Shown here: piece by piece, positions 14,210 through 22,174 of the stretch
How positions within the stretch are numbered: position 1 is the stretch's first letter
How the letters are laid out: each line of letters starts with the position of its first letter
DNA from: Candidatus Omnitrophota bacterium
GTDB taxonomy: Bacteria; Omnitrophota; Gorgyraeia; Gygaellales; Profunditerraquicolaceae
Length of the DNA: 45,801 nucleotides
Direction of reading: 5' to 3'
Assembly: GCA_028718225.1 (NCBI GenBank)
Contig: JAQUMI010000007.1
Span: 1-45,801 of the forward strand
The notes under the pieces: generated by a model
Seen by the model: only the letters and a program-made list of their open reading frames with translations
Databases searched by the model: none
Told to the model about the DNA's origin: nothing
Position numbers and translations under genes: made by a program

Positions 14210-17119
14210 TTAGCGGATCTGGGCAGACGGGCAGATTTGGCTATAAGCGCAATAAGTACAGGCCATATACGCGGGCGTCGCCTCAAAATCCTGCTTGCGG
14301 ATACCTGCGCTGGCTTCCCTGATCTTTTTCCTTACCGTATCCAGATCTTCATCCTTGATTTTATGACTCCCGATAAGCCCTGATTCCAGGAAATAAAGCT
14401 CTACCCTGGCGGGCAATTTTCCGAAAATATTTTGATAGGCCAAGGCATAGAGGGCAAGCTGGAGGCTCTCGCTGACCTTTTTATCGGCGACTTTTTGTGC
14501 CTTGACTTCCGAAGTCTTAAAATCAATGATTACCGCTTCAGCGCCAATTTCATCTACGCGGTCAAACCTCCCGGTAATCTTGTTGCCGTCGAACATGAAT
14601 GAAAAATCTTCTTCGATGAATTTCGGCTGTGTAGAACTATTCTCTTCCGTATGGAAAAACCGGCTTAACGCCTCCAGACCGACCTTAAAACGCTCCTCCT
14701 GGTGGGCCTTGTCCAAAAACCCCTGCGGGTCAAAACTGCCCCTGAAAACATCCAAGAGCTCTCCTAACCCCATTCTCTTGCCGGCCAGGCGGTACTGATA
14801 ATACTTGGTTACTGCCTCGTGCATTGCCCGTCCGTAAATAACCGTGTGATGCTCCATGATCGGCACGCGCAGGATATTTACATACTTATACTTAAGGGGA
14901 CAGGTCAGATAATCATCAATTTTATAATAAGTTAAATGCACGGGGGCATCCGTGTCGATTTTCCTGATCACCGGCTTAATGGAATCTTTCTTCGGGGCAA
15001 AGCGCTGGATTGCCTCTAAGCTGCTGGCCTTTTTCTTCTCTTTTTCTTTACTCTCTGTTCCCAAGGCCTCAAAAACAAACTGGCTTACCCGGCGCAGGCG
15101 CTTGCCGCCGTAATCTTCGGCGCTGGTCAAATATAATTCTTCCTTAGCCCGGGTCAAACCGACATAAAATAACCTACGCTCTTCCTGAATATGGAAATCT
15201 CCCGTCGGTAAGACTTCCTTAATCAGGGGATCAGGCAGTTCAATCGCCTGGGAACGGCGCGGCCAGGGAAAACGGCCCTGGACCAGGCTGACTAAAAACA
15301 CCACCCGGAATTCCAGGCCTTTGGCCTTGTGGATAGTCAGGATATTGACTGCGTCGGTATCCAGGTCTGCTTCGGCTGTCGGCGGGTCATCCCCGGCTTC
15401 AATAAGAAGGTTGAGGTAGTTTACAAAACTGATTACCCGGTCCTCCTTGGCTACAAGTTCGAAATCGCGCACATTATTAAAGAATTTAGCAATATTCTGG
15501 ATCTTGGTTTCATTTTCCAGGTTTTGGGTCGAGGTTAATTTTTTCAAATAACCCGTATCGGTTAGAAATGCGTAAAGCAACCTGCCGGTTGTCTCTTCGC
15601 GGGAGATTGTCAGGAATTTTTCCAGGTCGGCCAGGATTTTTTCGATTTTTTTGCGGCTATCTTCCCCTATCGCTTTTAACTCTTCTATTTGGCCTAATTC
15701 CGTAAAAACCGCATAAAGGGTTTTATTCCTGCGCCGGGCATAATGGCTGCAGGAGTTAAGATCAACCAGGTCTAATCCGTAAATTTCAGAACTGACCAGA
15801 TAATGCAAGCTCAGGGAATCGGATAAATTCGCGGCAACCCTTAAGAAATTGATACATAGTTTTACCTCTTCTCTGGAGTAAAGCCCCTGGTTTCCGCTGA
15901 ATTGCCAGGGAATATCCTCCAAATTCAACGCCTGGATAAAAGGTTCGGCATCGGAATTAGAACGCACCAGGATCGCAAAATCATTATATTTGAAATTACC
16001 GGATTTAACTTTGTCTTTAATGATCTTAACTACGTTATCCGCTTCGGTAGAAACAGTATCAAAATGCAGATGCTCCGGGCCTTGGCCTTTTTTTGAAACC
16101 CCGACTAGATGCTTGTTTATATTTGCCTTAACTTCAAAACGTTCGGGATTATTATTCTGGATTAATTGATAAGCGGCATCCAGGATCGGCTGCGTAGAGC
16201 GGTAATTCTGGATCAGGCTGATTTTCTTGGCTTCCGGAAACTCCTCGATAAAATTCAAGACATTGCTGTAAGCTGCCCCGCGCCAACGGTAGATACACTG
16301 GTCATCGTCAGCGACGACATTGATATTCTTAAAACCGGCGGATAGTAAACTGACAATCTGGAACTGGGTAAAGTTAGTATCCTGGAATTCATCCACCAGG
16401 ATATATTTAAACTGCTGCCGGTATTTCTTCAGGATGGCCGGATGTCCGCGCAAAAGGTTCAGGGCCAGATAAAACTGGTTACCGAAATCCAGCAGGCCTT
16501 CTTTAGCCAATAATTCCTGGTATTTAGCATAGGCATAGGCAACTTCCAGCTGCTGGATAGCTTCTTCCTGAAGGGCCAAATCAAGCGGGTTTTCTTTAGC
16601 TTTTAGAGTTAAGCCTTGAGCGAATTTTATATATTCCTCAGGCGAAATGTCTTCATCCTTGGCCCGGCTAAAAAGCTGGATGAGGGCTTCAATAAAACGC
16701 GTAGGGTCAGCCAGCGGACGGAAATAATCCAGGTTAAACTGAAAAATATGCTCGCGAAAGAATACCGCGGCTTCGCTCTGGGTCAAGACCTTGAAATCCG
16801 GATTTAAACCGGCAAGGAGAGCGTTCTCGCGCAGGAGCTTATCGCCAAAAGCGTGAAATGTAGAAATCCAGATATCCGTATATCCGTAAGGGACTAATTC
16901 ATCCACCCGCTCCTGCATCTGGCGGCTGGCCTTATCCGTAAAGGTAAGCGCTAGGATTTCATCGGTCTTACCTAGGCCCTGGGACAATAACCAGGCAATC
17001 CTGCGCGTAATCACCGTAGTTTTGCCTGTGCCTGCGCCGGCGATAATCAAAAGCGGCCCTTCTTTATGCGTAACCGCCTCTTGCTGCTCCTTATTCAACC
17101 CTTCCAAAATATTATTCAT
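14210..17119 (-). CDS. UvrD/PcrA-family helicase fused to a PD-(D/E)XK nuclease with Fe-S cysteines
   Basis: The 969-residue protein has a superfamily 1A helicase core. Walker A is AGAGTGKTT near 27-35, motif II is LVDEFQDT at 241-248, motif III is DDDQCIYRWRG near 271, motif V is TIHKAKGLEF near 595 and motif VI is RRLFYVGLTRAKEE near 648. From about 730 a RecB-like nuclease follows: GRFDRVDE (Asp853) and IIDFKTS (Asp866, Lys868). Four cysteines, Cys740 and then Cys954, Cys957 and Cys963, are laid out as in AddB and Cas4 iron-sulfur nucleases. It probably processes DNA ends in repair, like AdnA. A partner subunit is not in the window. Confidence 0.9.
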   Translation of the reverse strand: MNNILEGLNKEQQEAVTHKEGPLLIIAGAGTGKTTVITRRIAWLLSQGLGKTDEILALTFTDKASRQMQERVDELVPYGYTDIWISTFHAFGDKLLRENALLAGLNPDFKVLTQSEAAVFFREHIFQFNLDYFRPLADPTRFIEALIQLFSRAKDEDISPEEYIKFAQGLTLKAKENPLDLALQEEAIQQLEVAYAYAKYQELLAKEGLLDFGNQFYLALNLLRGHPAILKKYRQQFKYILVDEFQDTNFTQFQIVSLLSAGFKNINVVADDDQCIYRWRGAAYSNVLNFIEEFPEAKKISLIQNYRSTQPILDAAYQLIQNNNPERFEVKANINKHLVGVSKKGQGPEHLHFDTVSTEADNVVKIIKDKVKSGNFKYNDFAILVRSNSDAEPFIQALNLEDIPWQFSGNQGLYSREEVKLCINFLRVAANLSDSLSLHYLVSSEIYGLDLVDLNSCSHYARRRNKTLYAVFTELGQIEELKAIGEDSRKKIEKILADLEKFLTISREETTGRLLYAFLTDTGYLKKLTSTQNLENETKIQNIAKFFNNVRDFELVAKEDRVISFVNYLNLLIEAGDDPPTAEADLDTDAVNILTIHKAKGLEFRVVFLVSLVQGRFPWPRRSQAIELPDPLIKEVLPTGDFHIQEERRLFYVGLTRAKEELYLTSAEDYGGKRLRRVSQFVFEALGTESKEKEKKKASSLEAIQRFAPKKDSIKPVIRKIDTDAPVHLTYYKIDDYLTCPLKYKYVNILRVPIMEHHTVIYGRAMHEAVTKYYQYRLAGKRMGLGELLDVFRGSFDPQGFLDKAHQEERFKVGLEALSRFFHTEENSSTQPKFIEEDFSFMFDGNKITGRFDRVDEIGAEAVIIDFKTSEVKAQKVADKKVSESLQLALYALAYQNIFGKLPARVELYFLESGLIGSHKIKDEDLDTVRKKIREASAGIRKQDFEATPAYMACTYCAYSQICPSAQIR

Positions 17120-17142
17120 AATTTATAACCTTACGCGGGGCC

Positions 17143-17267
17143 TGTTGTGGCGGGTCCTGCCACTGAAGTCTCCCCATTCCTGCGGGCAGGTATGTCCTCG
17201 GAACGGGGATGCCCCTCTTCAGTGTCACCCGCAAATACATTAACAAGCCACCCGCCAAGAGACAACA
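17143..17267. repeat. Nested inverted-repeat (structured RNA/DNA) element between pilin and helicase genes
   Basis: This 183-base intergenic stretch is dominated by nested complementarity. GCGGGT (17150-17155) pairs with ACCCGC (17227-17232) and CACTGAAG (17161-17168) with CTTCAGTG (17217-17224). CCCCATTCC (17172-17180) pairs with GGAACGGGG (17200-17208, one mismatch), and CCTGCGGGCAGG (17179-17190) is a terminal hairpin. An alternative outer pairing joins TGTTGTGGCGGGT (17143-17155) with ACCCGCC and ACAACA (17250-17267, a five-base bulge). There is no T run, so a terminator is unlikely. It could be a processed RNA structure or a non-autonomous mobile palindrome. Confidence 0.75.
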
Positions 17268-17302
17268 ATACATTATGCTTATAAATGACGTCGTTTCTTA
17301 GA

Positions 17303-17716
17303 CTACGGCGTACATGTTTGCAATGTTTTCCCGCTTATGTACAATTGATAGAAACAAGAGGGAGCCCTATCTGTAAAGTAAACCCAACAGCCATCACCGG
17401 GGCTTGAGCCGCCTCCTACACCGTTCTGGTGATAGTAACTCCGTGTTGCAGTGCTAGGGTTACTTACATTCATAATAGTCTCACCATCAATAGTCACTAC
17501 AATGGGCCAGACATTATTTACAGGATAAGTTCCATAAGCCGCATAATAACCCAATAATGCTTGCCTTATAACATCTAGAGTGCCATATGCTTGTGATTTT
17601 TGTGCTTTGGCTACATTAGCAAAATAGCGGGGTATAGCGACCAAGGCGAGGATAGCGACAATTACTACAACAATAATAAGCTCAATTAAGGTGAAGGCTT
17701 TTTTTCTTTGGTCCAT
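17303..17716 (-). CDS. Type IV pilin / pseudopilin-like protein
   Basis: The 137-residue protein begins with a short basic leader (MDQRKKA) and the prepilin motif FTLIELIIVVVIVAILALVA, a classic type III signal with Glu at +5 and a hydrophobic N-helix of about 20 residues. Cleavage by PilD would leave Phe at +1. The -1 residue is Ala instead of the usual Gly. The globular part is short and has three cysteines (in DGCWVYF, PSCFYQ and LQTC), two of which could form the C-terminal disulfide loop of pilins. No other pilus gene is in the window. It lies between two structured non-coding elements. Confidence 0.88.
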   Translation of the reverse strand: MDQRKKAFTLIELIIVVVIVAILALVAIPRYFANVAKAQKSQAYGTLDVIRQALLGYYAAYGTYPVNNVWPIVVTIDGETIMNVSNPSTATRSYYHQNGVGGGSSPGDGCWVYFTDRAPSCFYQLYISGKTLQTCTP

Positions 17717-17723
17717 TGTTTTT

Positions 17724-17752
17724 ATATTAACACGAACTAATAGGAATTACAA
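17724..17752 (-). promoter_or_regulatory. Candidate promoter of the pilin gene
   Basis: TTGTAA (17752-17747) and TAATAT (17729-17724) are 17 bases apart on the minus strand, with seven bases between the -10 box and the ATG at 17716. The boxes are imperfect and no Shine-Dalgarno site is seen. If real, the mRNA begins at or next to the start codon. Confidence 0.4.
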
Positions 17753-17765
17753 CGGAGGATTACTT

Positions 17766-17921
17766 TTAGCGGATGGGTTGGCTTGTTCCGGAGTAGGACG
17801 TACGCAGGCTGAAGCGGGCACGGTTCCGCCACGTTTTGTGGCAGAGAGCGAAGCCGAGTAGCCGAGCGTGATTTTCCACGCTGGGGAAAATCACGCGTTC
17901 CTGCGAGGAACAAGACAAGCC
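17766..17921. repeat. Palindromic multi-hairpin intergenic element upstream of pilin and rpmB
   Basis: The 284-base gap between divergent pilin and rpmB holds a GC-rich insert with several inverted repeats. The outer pair is CTTGTTCC (17782-17789) with GGAACAAG (17907-17914). A perfect 12-base stem joins GCGTGATTTTCC (17866-17877) and GGAAAATCACGC (17885-17896), and a small hairpin is GCCAC(gtttt)GTGGC (17828-17842). The composition differs from the AT-rich flanks, and no frame codes for a recognisable protein. The first 15 bases (17766-17780) recur exactly at 5164-5178. It looks like a miniature mobile palindrome or a structured RNA gene. Confidence 0.7.
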
Positions 17922-17941
17922 AGACGCTAGTTTATTTTACC

Positions 17942-17969
17942 TTGACAATGCCGCTTTTTCAAGTATACT
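17942..17969 (+). promoter_or_regulatory. Promoter of rpmB
   Basis: TTGACA (17942-17947) and TATACT (17964-17969) are 16 bases apart. Initiation near 17976 gives a leader of about 25 bases containing the AAGGAG Shine-Dalgarno site at 17986-17991. Confidence 0.85.
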
Positions 17970-18000
17970 AATTTACCTAATAAACAAGGAGTAGTAAATC

Positions 18001-18228
18001 ATGCTTAAAAAATGTGCTATCTGCGGAAAAGGCGAACTTAAAGGTAAAATTGTCACGCGCAAAGGACAATATAAGGCTAAAGGCGGCACAGGCTCTAAGA
18101 TCAGCCGCTGGACCATGCGTAAATTTCTTCCTAATTTGCAAAAGATGCGTATTATCCTTGACGGGCACCCTAAACGGGTCTATGTCTGCGCCAAGTGTAT
18201 TAAAAAAGGCAGCCTCAGGAAAGCTTAA
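18001..18228 (+). CDS. rpmB: 50S ribosomal protein L28 (zinc-binding form)
   Basis: The 75-residue protein has CAIC at residues 5-8 and CAKC at 63-66, the zinc-ribbon form of L28, with the conserved middle GGTGSKISRWTMRKFLPNLQ. It binds 23S rRNA near the E site. It is a single-gene plus-strand unit with its own strong promoter and an AAGGAG ribosome site ten bases before the ATG, and it ends 10 bases before the convergent recJ stop. The paired cysteines indicate a C+ paralogue, but a zinc-free L28 elsewhere cannot be excluded. Confidence 0.95.
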   Translation: MLKKCAICGKGELKGKIVTRKGQYKAKGGTGSKISRWTMRKFLPNLQKMRIILDGHPKRVYVCAKCIKKGSLRKA

Positions 18229-18238
18229 GAACTTTTCC

Positions 18239-19927
18239 CTACCTGAAGAATATATCCCTGGCCTCTAAAATTATCGAAGAATCATCCCGCCAATTGTCCA
18301 TGCGCGGGGTATAAACTATATCCAGGGATTTTGCCTCCAATAGGCTGGCTAACAGGCCAGCCATCCCAAAACCGATTACCTGAAAAGTAACTTTTCCATC
18401 GGTAACCCAGAATTTTAAAGTCTGGCGGCCCAGGCTTTGCGGCTCTCCTTTTAACCTAAGCCCCCGGGTATAAAAAAGAGGTTCGGGATTAGCCGTGCCA
18501 AAAGGCTCTAATCTTTCCAGTTCCTCAACCACCCCTTCAGTCAAACTCCCCAAATCCAGTTCAACATCTATATCTAAACTCGGCAGGAGGTCTTCCAGGG
18601 ACAATTTATCCCGGGCCAGCTGGTTTATACTTTTTCTAAAATCGTCAATGCTCTCGCGGGTAATCGTAAGCCCGACAGCGTGGGCATGCCCGCCAAAAGT
18701 ACGCAGAAACTGGCGGCATTCCCCGAGCGCATGGGAGAGGTGAAAGTTTTTTATGGAGCGGCCTGACCCCTTGCCCATCTTCTCGTCCAGCGAAATTACG
18801 ATCGCCGGGCGGTAAAATCTATCGGCGAGCTTTGCCGCCACTATTCCCAGGACCCCCTGGTGCCAATCGTCTTTGGCCACTACAATAACCTTATGTTCTT
18901 TAAAATTGACTTCCCTGTTGATAATATCTTCAGCCTCCTCCATAATCTTACCCTCTATCTTCTGGCGGGCACGGTTATGCTGCTCAAGGGCCTTGCTTAG
19001 GTCTCGGGCTTTTTGAATATCCGGACTCATCAACAAATTGAAGGAAGTCTCCGCTGAATCCATGCGGCCTGAAGCGTTCAGGCGGGGAGCAAGAATAAAG
19101 CTTATGGAAGTAGTATTAAACTTTTTATTTTTTATCCCGGCTTCTTCAATCAACGCCCTTAAGCCCGGCCTCTTGGTTGCCGAGAGCCTGCTTAGTCCCT
19201 CTTTGACAATCACGCGGTTTTCTCCTGTTAAAGGCACGACATCCGCAACAGTACCCAGGGCGACTAAATCCAGTTCATCCGCTAATTTAGCATTGCTTAA
19301 GGCCTGGCAGAGTTTATAGGCTACGCCTACGCCGGCCAGTTCCCGGTATTTATAACCACACCCTTCTACCTTGGGATTAATTATGCTGACACAAGCAGGC
19401 AGGGTATTTCCTTGCGGCTCATGATGGTCGGTAATAATGGTATCGATATTATTCTTTTTTAATTCTTCGACCTCCCGCTGGTTAGCTATGCCGCAGTCAA
19501 CGGTAATCAGGAGCTTTACCTTCTTTTCTTTGGCGATCTGCAGGATATTTTTGGTTAAACCGTACCCCTCTTTTATCCTGTGCGGCATATAATGCAAAGC
19601 AGCTACCCCCATCCTGCGCAGGCTCTCTTTAAGCAGGGCCACGCTGGTTATTCCATCCACATCATAATCGCCGAAAATCAGGGTTTTTTCTTTTTTATTC
19701 TTTGCTTCTTTAATGCGTTCTACCGCTTTAGGCATCTGCCGGAAAGAAAAAGGGTCAAGCATATGCTCTAACCTAACATTTAAAAATTCCTCCGCCTGGC
19801 CTGCGCTGGTGATACCGCGGTTGGCTAAGATTTGAGCCAGAATTTTGGAGATTTTTAATTCTTTGCTTAAGGAATCCTGAAGGCGGGTATGAGTGAAAGC
19901 AATTCTTAGAATCTTATGCCTAGCCAT
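18239..19927 (-). CDS. recJ: Single-stranded-DNA-specific exonuclease RecJ
   Basis: The DHH family exonuclease has FGDYDVDGITS (about 74-84, metal-binding aspartates), ITVDCGI, and TDHHEP with the DHH triad, a DHHA1 domain with GSGRS and GGHAHAVG, and a C-terminal OB region. It degrades single-stranded DNA 5' to 3' in recombination and mismatch repair. The frame is open upstream to an ATG at 19957 inside argS. I chose the ATG at 19927 (MARHKILRI, 562 residues), four bases after the argS stop, because the extra ten residues do not resemble the family. The genes are clearly coupled. Confidence 0.94.
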   Translation of the reverse strand: MARHKILRIAFTHTRLQDSLSKELKISKILAQILANRGITSAGQAEEFLNVRLEHMLDPFSFRQMPKAVERIKEAKNKKEKTLIFGDYDVDGITSVALLKESLRRMGVAALHYMPHRIKEGYGLTKNILQIAKEKKVKLLITVDCGIANQREVEELKKNNIDTIITDHHEPQGNTLPACVSIINPKVEGCGYKYRELAGVGVAYKLCQALSNAKLADELDLVALGTVADVVPLTGENRVIVKEGLSRLSATKRPGLRALIEEAGIKNKKFNTTSISFILAPRLNASGRMDSAETSFNLLMSPDIQKARDLSKALEQHNRARQKIEGKIMEEAEDIINREVNFKEHKVIVVAKDDWHQGVLGIVAAKLADRFYRPAIVISLDEKMGKGSGRSIKNFHLSHALGECRQFLRTFGGHAHAVGLTITRESIDDFRKSINQLARDKLSLEDLLPSLDIDVELDLGSLTEGVVEELERLEPFGTANPEPLFYTRGLRLKGEPQSLGRQTLKFWVTDGKVTFQVIGFGMAGLLASLLEAKSLDIVYTPRMDNWRDDSSIILEARDIFFR

Positions 19928-19931
19928 AAGC

Positions 19932-21569
19932 TTACATCTTCTCAGGCCGGGAAACACCTAATAATTCCAGGCCCGTAGCGATAACTATCCTTGCCCCTTC
20001 GATAAGGCCAAGCCTGGCTTGGGTCAGCTCCGGGTTATCGCTTAAAACGCGGTGCAAATCATAGAATTTATGGAAAGCTTCGGAAAGCTCCTGCAGGTAG
20101 ACGGTAAGCATATAGGAATCCTGGGTTTTCAGGCAGATATTCAGGATATAGGAAAACTGCAATATTTTTTTGACCAGGCCCAACTCCTCTTTTTCTTTAA
20201 GCAGCGCAAGGTCGACTTCCTTGTTTAATTTGACTCCTCCGTTACGCAATATGCTGGAAATCCGGGCATGCGCATATTGCACATAATAAACCGGGTTTTC
20301 CGAGGTCTGTTTCTTGGCTACTTCCAAGTCAAAATCCAGATGGCTGGTAGTCCGGCGCATAAGAAAAAAGAACCGGGCAGCGTCCCGGCCTACTTCATCC
20401 AGGACTTCCCTTAAGGTTATATATTCACCTCTGCGGGTAGACATCTGCACAGGCTTACCGTTCCTGAAGATGGTAGCTAATTGCACAATGACTACTGATA
20501 GAGAATCCGGGTCCCGGCCGAATGCCGCCACCGAAGCCTTAAGCCTGTTGATATAGCCATGGTGGTCCGGCCCCCAAAGATTAATCAACCACTCAAAACC
20601 GCGTTTATATTTATCATTGTGGTAGGCGATATCCGGGGCTAAATAAGTATAGGAACCATCGCTCTTGATAACTACCCTGTCTTTATCATCTCCGAAAGAG
20701 GTGGATTTAAACCAAAGGGCACCCTCACTTTCATAAAGGAAGCCCTTTTTCTTTAAAAAATCAAAGGCCTTCTGGATCTTAGTGCTCTTTTCCAGCTCCT
20801 TCTGCGAATACCAGCAGTCAAATTTTACCCCGAAATCATCCAGTTCTTTTCGGATTATATCCAGGATATAGTTTGCCGCAAAATCGCCGAGACTTTGAGG
20901 ATTTATTTTTTGCTTAGCGGCTTCTTTGGCTACCTCGTAAATATACTCGCCTTGATAGTGGTCCTCGGGAAACTCTGTCTTCTCTCCGGCAAGTTCTTGC
21001 ATCCTTAAAGCCACGGATTTAGCGAGGATGCTTATCTGGTTACCCACATCATTAAGATAATATTCCCTTTTTACTGCGAACCCCAGGAATCCTAAAATAT
21101 TAGCCAGGGAATCTCCCACGGCTGCCTGGCGGGCATGGGCAACGGACAAAGAACCCGTAGGGTTAGCGCTGACAAACTCAACCAATACGCGCTTCTGCTT
21201 TCCAAGGTCGATCCGTAAGGCTTCCTTCCCCCGGCTTAAAATCTCCCGCAGCTTGCCGTAATGGTATTCGGCATTAAGATAAAAGTTGATAAAACCCGGC
21301 CCTTCGGTTTTAATTTCTGCGATAGATTCTTTTAAAGCGGTTTTTTGCGCTTGTCCATAGAAAGCCTTGATTAAAATCTCGGCTACTTCCCGGGGGGGTT
21401 TATGCAGCGGTTTACTCAGGCGCAAGGCAATGTTTGTGGAAAAATCGCCAAAACGCGCCTCCGCGGGGATATCCAGGTATAAATCTTCGCTAGGGCCCTG
21501 GCCTAAACCCGTATCTTTCAACGCCGTTTTGATTAATCCAATTATCTGGTCCTGGATATTCTCTTTCAT
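19932..21569 (-). CDS. argS: Arginyl-tRNA synthetase
   Basis: The 545-residue class I synthetase has an N-terminal Add-1 domain, the adenylation motif region ANPTGSLSVAHARQAAVGDS near 136-155, a KMSK-equivalent segment QMSTRRGEYITL near 385 and a C-terminal DALR anticodon-binding domain. It charges tRNA-Arg, and ArgRS usually needs the tRNA for activation. The HIGH signature appears as SVAH, with the second His retained, a variant tolerated in this subfamily as far as I know. It follows rsfS by eight bases and is followed by recJ after four. Confidence 0.95.
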   Translation of the reverse strand: MKENIQDQIIGLIKTALKDTGLGQGPSEDLYLDIPAEARFGDFSTNIALRLSKPLHKPPREVAEILIKAFYGQAQKTALKESIAEIKTEGPGFINFYLNAEYHYGKLREILSRGKEALRIDLGKQKRVLVEFVSANPTGSLSVAHARQAAVGDSLANILGFLGFAVKREYYLNDVGNQISILAKSVALRMQELAGEKTEFPEDHYQGEYIYEVAKEAAKQKINPQSLGDFAANYILDIIRKELDDFGVKFDCWYSQKELEKSTKIQKAFDFLKKKGFLYESEGALWFKSTSFGDDKDRVVIKSDGSYTYLAPDIAYHNDKYKRGFEWLINLWGPDHHGYINRLKASVAAFGRDPDSLSVVIVQLATIFRNGKPVQMSTRRGEYITLREVLDEVGRDAARFFFLMRRTTSHLDFDLEVAKKQTSENPVYYVQYAHARISSILRNGGVKLNKEVDLALLKEKEELGLVKKILQFSYILNICLKTQDSYMLTVYLQELSEAFHKFYDLHRVLSDNPELTQARLGLIEGARIVIATGLELLGVSRPEKM

Positions 21570-21577
21570 GTAAGCTT

Positions 21578-21931
21578 TTAGGATTTACGCGGGAGGGATA
21601 CCTTCTTCGCATCAGACCAAAGGCGCTCTAAACCATAGAACTCGCGCATCGGCTTATAAAATACATGCGCTATGACCGATACAAAATCCAAAACCACCCA
21701 GCCGGATTCGTCAGTAGGAGAAACTTTGGAGAGCGGTTTTAAATTATCTTTCGCTAAATCCTCTACTATGCCCTGGGCAACGGCATTGGTGTGGCGTAAA
21801 GAAGTCCCCTGGCATAAAATAAAATAATCGCAGAAGGAAGCAACCTTGCGCATATCCAAGATTACCACCTTCTGCGCTTTTTTTGACTTAGCTGCTACTG
21901 CGATACGTTGAGCTAACTTTTTTGTATCTAT
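21578..21931 (-). CDS. rsfS: Ribosomal silencing factor RsfS with apparent ATA start
   Basis: The family core is clear: VVILDMRKVASFCDYFILCQGTS, then GWVVLDFVSVIAHVF and FYGLERLWSDA. RsfS binds L14 and blocks subunit joining in starved cells. The only standard start is a GTG at 21868, which would remove the N-terminal helix of about 20 residues. In the same frame, sequence matching that helix (DTKKLAQRIAVAAKSKKAQK) runs back to an ATA at 21931, nine bases after AAGAGG. I therefore propose ATA (117 residues), or an ATG miscalled as ATA. An upstream in-frame TAA at about 21978 bounds the gene. Confidence 0.85.
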   Translation of the reverse strand: MDTKKLAQRIAVAAKSKKAQKVVILDMRKVASFCDYFILCQGTSLRHTNAVAQGIVEDLAKDNLKPLSKVSPTDESGWVVLDFVSVIAHVFYKPMREFYGLERLWSDAKKVSLPRKS

Positions 21932-21960
21932 TGCCTCTAACCTCTTTTTATCCGATAAAT

Positions 21961-22107
21961 TTATTTGCCTAAGATTTTATACATGCCTGTGCCACAAGAA
22001 GAACACTTACCCTTCATTGCCTGGCGGCCGTTCTTCATTGTTACCTTTTGCTCATCTTTCATCTCTTTTTTATCTTTGCACTTTACGCAATAACCTTTTT
22101 CAGCCAT
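21961..22107 (-). CDS. Small zinc-ribbon protein (DUF5679-like)
   Basis: A 48-residue frame has Cys7-x2-Cys10 (GYCVKCKDKKEM) and Cys35-x2-Cys38 (GKCSSCGTGMY) around KVTMKNGRQAMKG. This is the pattern of the DUF5679 family of tiny proteins with unknown function. Some resemble chromosomal or RNA-binding zinc ribbons, but that is a guess. The start is supported by GGAGG seven bases upstream of the ATG and by a strong promoter. It is the first gene of the unit with rsfS, argS and recJ. rsfS begins 29 bases after its stop. Confidence 0.85.
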   Translation of the reverse strand: MAEKGYCVKCKDKKEMKDEQKVTMKNGRQAMKGKCSSCGTGMYKILGK

Positions 22108-22142
22108 TTGCTTCCTCCTTGTTTGAGTTAACTTCTATTTGT

Positions 22143-22171
22143 ATTATACCGCCTTACGCTTCAAAGGTCAA
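22143..22171 (-). promoter_or_regulatory. Promoter of DUF5679-rsfS-argS-recJ operon
   Basis: TTGACC (22171-22166) and consensus TATAAT (22148-22143) are 17 bases apart on the minus strand. The start near 22136 gives a leader of about 29 bases with a Shine-Dalgarno site. The promoter sits immediately after the stop codon of the CNNM gene. Confidence 0.86.
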
Positions 22172-22174
22172 TTT

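Noticed and set aside
17120-17302. Intrinsic terminator after the pilin gene
   Set aside because: Strong hairpins exist, but no T run follows on the minus strand, and the structure is nested and far larger than a terminator.
19928-19957. Extended recJ N-terminus
   Set aside because: Ten codons overlapping argS without family similarity; the ATG at 19927 just after the argS stop is preferred.
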